A stretch of 8,908 nt of DNA, from contig JAFDCW010000117.1 in the NCBI GenBank assembly GCA_019312705.1, forward strand, positions 1 through 8,908, written 5' to 3'. Made by a program: the position numbers and the translations under genes. Below are positions 6,300 to 8,908 of this stretch, one piece after another (the stretch's first letter is position 1; every line of letters begins with the position of its first letter). The DNA comes from Deltaproteobacteria bacterium (GTDB lineage Bacteria; Myxococcota; Polyangia; Polyangiales; B10-G4). Below the pieces are notes generated by a model that was given only the letters and a program-made list of their open reading frames with translations, had not been told where the DNA came from and ran no database searches.

Positions 6300-7669
6300 C
6301 GATTCTCTCCTCTGCTGCCGCTCGACACGGCTGCGAGTTCGCCGATGGCTGGCGTATCCGTCTGGGCTTCTTCACTGCCCTCGCTGCCCGGCGCCAGTGG
6401 GGGCAGGGAGCGTCGTTCCGCGAGGTCGAAGAGGCGCCGCGTCGCGTCGATCAGGTGGGCTGCGTCGGGGGCGTTGGCGCCGTGTTTCAGCTCGGTCATC
6501 GGGCGATGGAGCAGCTTGTTGACGATGGCGTTGACCATCGCGTCGAGGATCTCCTGGTCATGTTCGGAGACGTCGAGGCGCGGCAGGGTGCGCTCGAGTT
6601 CGGCCCGGGCGATGGACAGGAATCGCTCCCGGAGCCCCTTGATGGTGGGCGACAGGGCGAGGGAGCGGCGCCACTGCTCGAAGTTGTCGGTCTCCGCTCG
6701 AACGATGCCCTCGGCTTGGTCGGCGGCGCGTTTGCGGGCGGCCAGGTTGACGCCGGCGACCTCCGAGAGGTCGTCGACATCGTAGAGAAAAACGTTGCCC
6801 AGGTCGCCAGCGCGGGGGTCGATGTCGCGGGGGACTGCGATGTCGATGAGGAAGAGCGGGCGCCGCTTCCGCGCCTTCATGACGTCTTTCATGAGGCCCT
6901 TGGTGATGACGAAGCGGGCGCTCGCGGTCGACGTGATCACGACGTCGGCTTTGGTGAGCTCGGTCGTGAGCTGCTCGTAGGGGGCGGCCTCGGCACCCAG
7001 GCTCTTGGCCAGGCGCTCGGCGCGCTCCGGGGAGCGGTTTACCACCACGAGGCGCACGCCGCGTCCGACGAGGCTCTTGGCGGCGGCCTCGCCCATCTCC
7101 CCAGCCCCGAGGAGCATCGCGCGGCGACCCGAGAGGTCGCCGAAGATCTTGCTCGCGAGCTCGATGGCGATAGAGCTGATGCTCACGGTCCCCGCCGCAA
7201 CGTCGGTTTCGGTGCGCACCCGCTTGGCGACCGCGAAGGCTCGGGTGAAGCACCGCCCGAGCAGAGTGCCGAGGCCCCCGGCGCTCTCGGCCGCCTGGTA
7301 GGCGTCCTTCACCTGGCCGAGGATCTGCGGTTCGCCGACGACCATCGAGTCGAGGGACGATGCGACCCGAAACGCGTGGCGCACGGCGTCCTCTCCGGTG
7401 TGCTCGTAGAGATATTGGCCGAGGGCGGCGTCGTCGGCGCGCGACTCGAGGTACTTGCGCACTGCGCGGGAGGCATGGATGGGATCATCCGAAGCGGCGT
7501 AGAGCTCCACCCGGTTGCATGTCGAGAGCAGCACGCCCTCCGCGAGGGGCGCCGACCCGAGGAGACCACGGACCTCTTCCGCGGCCGACCCCGTCGCCAC
7601 CGACAGGCGTTCCCGGATCTCGATCGGCGTCCCGTGGTGGGATAGGCCGATGACGAAGATCTCCCTCAT
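6296..7669 (-). CDS. hemA: Glutamyl-tRNA reductase HemA
   Basis: HemA reduces glutamyl-tRNA(Glu) with NADPH to glutamate-1-semialdehyde, the first committed step of the C5 route to heme. The 457-residue product starts MREIFVIGLSHHGTPIEIRERL and has the catalytic Cys51 in STCNRVELYA. It also has VVGEPQILGQVKDAY in the catalytic domain, a Rossmann motif LLGAGEMG in the NADPH domain, FLIDIAVPRDIDP after it, and a helical C-terminal dimerisation domain (LHRPMTELKH). The frame is open for 34 more codons upstream, but that stretch is arginine-rich and overlaps the gene before it, so the start is set at the ATG 7669-7667 where the family consensus begins. This ATG overlaps the stop of the ccsA/hemX-like gene by 4 bp (ATGA). 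GGGGGAG lies about 10 bases upstream. The last 35 or so residues are a Ser/Gly/Glu-rich tail beyond the family core. Confidence 0.97.
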   Translation of the reverse strand: MREIFVIGLSHHGTPIEIRERLSVATGSAAEEVRGLLGSAPLAEGVLLSTCNRVELYAASDDPIHASRAVRKYLESRADDAALGQYLYEHTGEDAVRHAFRVASSLDSMVVGEPQILGQVKDAYQAAESAGGLGTLLGRCFTRAFAVAKRVRTETDVAAGTVSISSIAIELASKIFGDLSGRRAMLLGAGEMGEAAAKSLVGRGVRLVVVNRSPERAERLAKSLGAEAAPYEQLTTELTKADVVITSTASARFVITKGLMKDVMKARKRRPLFLIDIAVPRDIDPRAGDLGNVFLYDVDDLSEVAGVNLAARKRAADQAEGIVRAETDNFEQWRRSLALSPTIKGLRERFLSIARAELERTLPRLDVSEHDQEILDAMVNAIVNKLLHRPMTELKHGANAPDAAHLIDATRRLFDLAERRSLPPLAPGSEGSEEAQTDTPAIGELAAVSSGSRGENR

Positions 7670-8478
7670 CCCGCCGCGGCTCCCCCAGAGTTGACCATGT
7701 ACCCGACGAGCACGGCCGTCGCGAAGGCATAGCCCACCATGGTGCCGATCGCGGCGCGGCGGCCCCGCCACCCCGCAGCGACGCGCAGCAGGAGGACCCC
7801 CGCGAAGACGATCCAGGCCAGGATGGCCAAGGCCTGGGTCGCGGTGAAGGCGGGGGAGCTCGGGTCGATGCGCACGGCCCAGAGTGCCCCGGTGACGATG
7901 CCGATGGTCAGGAGCGGGAAGCCGATGGTGACCAGGCGAAACCCCAGGGAATCGAGCACGTCGAGGGCGGGCAGTCGTTGGAAGAGCCCGCCGAGTTTCT
8001 TGCGCCGAAGCAGGCCCTCCTGGACGAGGTAGGCGGCGGCTGCGGCGAAGGCGAGGGTGAAGGCGACGACACCGAGGACATTGACGGAGATGTGCACCGG
8101 GAGCAAAACCGACCGCACCTCGTAGGGCACGTGGTCCACGCTGCGACCGAGGGCTGCTCCGAGAAGAAAGAGCAGGGTCACGGGGGTGATGAACCCGCCG
8201 AGGACCATGATGCGTAGGCGAGTGCCGGCGATCAGATAGACCACGACGCTCAGTAGCGATGCGAGGGAGAGGGTTCGGTGGATGTCACCGATCGGCAGAT
8301 TGCCGGCGACGGCCCAATCCGCACCGAGGAACGCGAGGTGAAAACCCGCCGCGCCGATCAGGAACCGCCCCGCCCATCGACCGATGGGCTCCGAACCTCG
8401 CGCCATGAAGGTGAGGTAGAGCGCGCACGAGACCGTGTAGAGGACGCCCGTTGCTACGAAGAGGCCGGTGACGAGCAT
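7666..8478 (-). CDS. CcsA/HemX-family (YpjD-like) inner-membrane protein
   Basis: This 270-residue polytopic membrane protein has about eight hydrophobic segments, near residues 3-25, 36-56, 71-87, 90-110, 124-152, 181-201, 215-234 and 243-262. It resembles the CcsA/ResC/HemX branch of heme-handling and cytochrome c assembly proteins, with LDVLDSLGFRLVTIGFPLLTIGIVTGALWA (about 172-201, quoted in part by key residues) and LAWIVF...GWRGRRAAI (220-244). Candidate heme-ligand histidines are His47, His67 and His129. It lacks the tryptophan-rich WGxxWxWD motif of true CcsA, which favours the HemX/YpjD-like subgroup over a full cytochrome c synthase. In Bacillus, HemX sits next to HemA and affects its level; the same neighbourhood here suggests a link to heme synthesis, but this is inference. 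The ATG at 8478 follows the upstream stop by 5 bp and has no purine-rich ribosome binding site, so reinitiation coupling is plausible. The stop overlaps the hemA start. Confidence 0.85.
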   Translation of the reverse strand: MLVTGLFVATGVLYTVSCALYLTFMARGSEPIGRWAGRFLIGAAGFHLAFLGADWAVAGNLPIGDIHRTLSLASLLSVVVYLIAGTRLRIMVLGGFITPVTLLFLLGAALGRSVDHVPYEVRSVLLPVHISVNVLGVVAFTLAFAAAAAYLVQEGLLRRKKLGGLFQRLPALDVLDSLGFRLVTIGFPLLTIGIVTGALWAVRIDPSSPAFTATQALAILAWIVFAGVLLLRVAAGWRGRRAAIGTMVGYAFATAVLVGYMVNSGGAAAG

Positions 8479-8483
8479 GGTGT

Positions 8484-8908
8484 TCAGGAGGAGCTGAGGA
8501 AGAAGCGAGCCAGGAGGTCGAGTTCGCCTTGGTCCGCGCTTTTGCCTTCGCCGACCGCGGCGGCAGCGGCGGCGGCAAGGCTGTCACCGCCGACCACGTC
8601 TGCGGTCGTCTGAACCGCTTGGGCCGGTTGGGCCGCTTCGTCGAAGAGCGGTTCTCCGAGGAAACCTTCGACCACCGTGTAGGCGTTGTCTCCCAATACG
8701 ACGGAGTCGTAGGCGTGCTCGCCGCCGAGCTCCACGACCTGCTCGATATCTTTCACTTTACCGACCAACTGCAGCTCGTCCCCGCCGCCGGCAAGCTCCT
8801 CGACGAAGAGCAGCCCGGTCTTGAGCTGAAATTTTTGCCCGTTGGGCTGGAGCGTCATGCGCTCGCCTTCGACCTCGACGCGGCCCTTCTCGAGCCAGGC
8901 ATCGAGGG
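8484..8908 (-). CDS. Unrecognised protein, first visible gene of the heme operon (partial)
   Basis: The frame is open from the right edge to the TGA at 8486-8484, giving 140 residues without a start in view. An ATG at 8858 is internal to the open frame. The codons before it (LDAWLEKGRVEVEGER) continue the same protein-like composition, so the true start is probably beyond the edge. The visible part has an alternating beta-type pattern (RVEVEGERMTLQPNGQKFQL, then LQLVGKVKDIEQV), followed by YDSVVLGDNAYTVVEGFLGEP. It ends in a low-complexity segment with a run of seven alanines and a hydrophobic LDLLARFFLSSS. No signal peptide, metal site or catalytic motif is visible. I do not recognise the family. 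It ends 5 bp before the ccsA/hemX-like start, so it is almost certainly cotranscribed with the heme genes. Confidence 0.7.
   Translation of the reverse strand, partial: LDAWLEKGRVEVEGERMTLQPNGQKFQLKTGLLFVEELAGGGDELQLVGKVKDIEQVVELGGEHAYDSVVLGDNAYTVVEGFLGEPLFDEAAQPAQAVQTTADVVGGDSLAAAAAAAVGEGKSADQGELDLLARFFLSSS

Noticed and set aside
6455..7645. Open frame of 396 codons on the plus strand opposite hemA
   Set aside because: It is antisense to hemA, low in sequence complexity and has no recognisable motif. It is a GC-bias artefact.
7670..7771. 34-codon N-terminal extension of HemA
   Set aside because: The extension is arginine-rich and lies inside the ccsA/hemX-like gene. The family's N-terminus begins exactly at the ATG 7669.
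8285..8587. 100-codon minus-strand frame over the junction of the last two genes
   Set aside because: It overlaps two better frames, the membrane protein and the unknown gene. Its Pro/Ala/Lys/Arg composition has no conserved features.

Overview
The window is very GC-rich, with third codon positions mostly G or C. It reads as chromosomal DNA from a Gram-negative-type bacterium. A Myxococcota-like or other deltaproteobacterial lineage is my best guess. It rests on the gene mix (C5-pathway heme genes behind a CcsA/HemX-type membrane protein, an ArsA-type ATPase with the DTPPTSNALDFLDAP switch II, a stand-alone Roadblock protein and a secreted transglutaminase) and on general familiarity, not on a search. 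Most of the window is housekeeping. I see no CRISPR array, phage, transposase gene, tRNA or rRNA.

Layout. 1-144 (minus): the N-terminus of an RseP-type site-2 metalloprotease, cut by the window edge. 248-1930 (plus): a secreted transglutaminase-like protein with a C-terminal Ig-like domain, divergent from the protease. 1954-3369 (minus): glmU, convergent with the transglutaminase across a 23-bp gap that holds a small hairpin. 3399-4577 (minus): an ArsA-family ATPase, 29 bp upstream of glmU and probably in one transcript with it. 4703-5077 (plus): a small Roadblock/LC7-fold protein, divergent from the ATPase across a 125-bp gap with a promoter-like box and a short palindrome. 5078-5288: a non-coding gap with hairpins and a 56-bp-period tandem duplication that includes the last codons of hemC. 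5289-8908 (minus): a compact operon read right to left as unknown gene (partial), ccsA/hemX-like gene, hemA, hemC.

How the genes work together. HemA and HemC are the first committed enzyme and the tetrapyrrole-chain-forming enzyme of heme synthesis. The CcsA/HemX-like membrane protein fits the known habit of this family to sit beside hemA. The hemA and hemC starts each overlap the preceding stop by 4 bp, which suggests translational coupling. GlmU makes UDP-GlcNAc for peptidoglycan and lipopolysaccharide. The ATPase, the Roadblock protein and the transglutaminase have no established link to these pathways.

The most unusual items are the tandem duplication over the hemC 3' end, the repeat-encoded basic tail of GlmU, the ArsA-like ATPase without its signature lysine facing a Roadblock gene, and the unrecognised lead gene of the heme operon. 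None of these amounts to a demonstrable new system from sequence alone.
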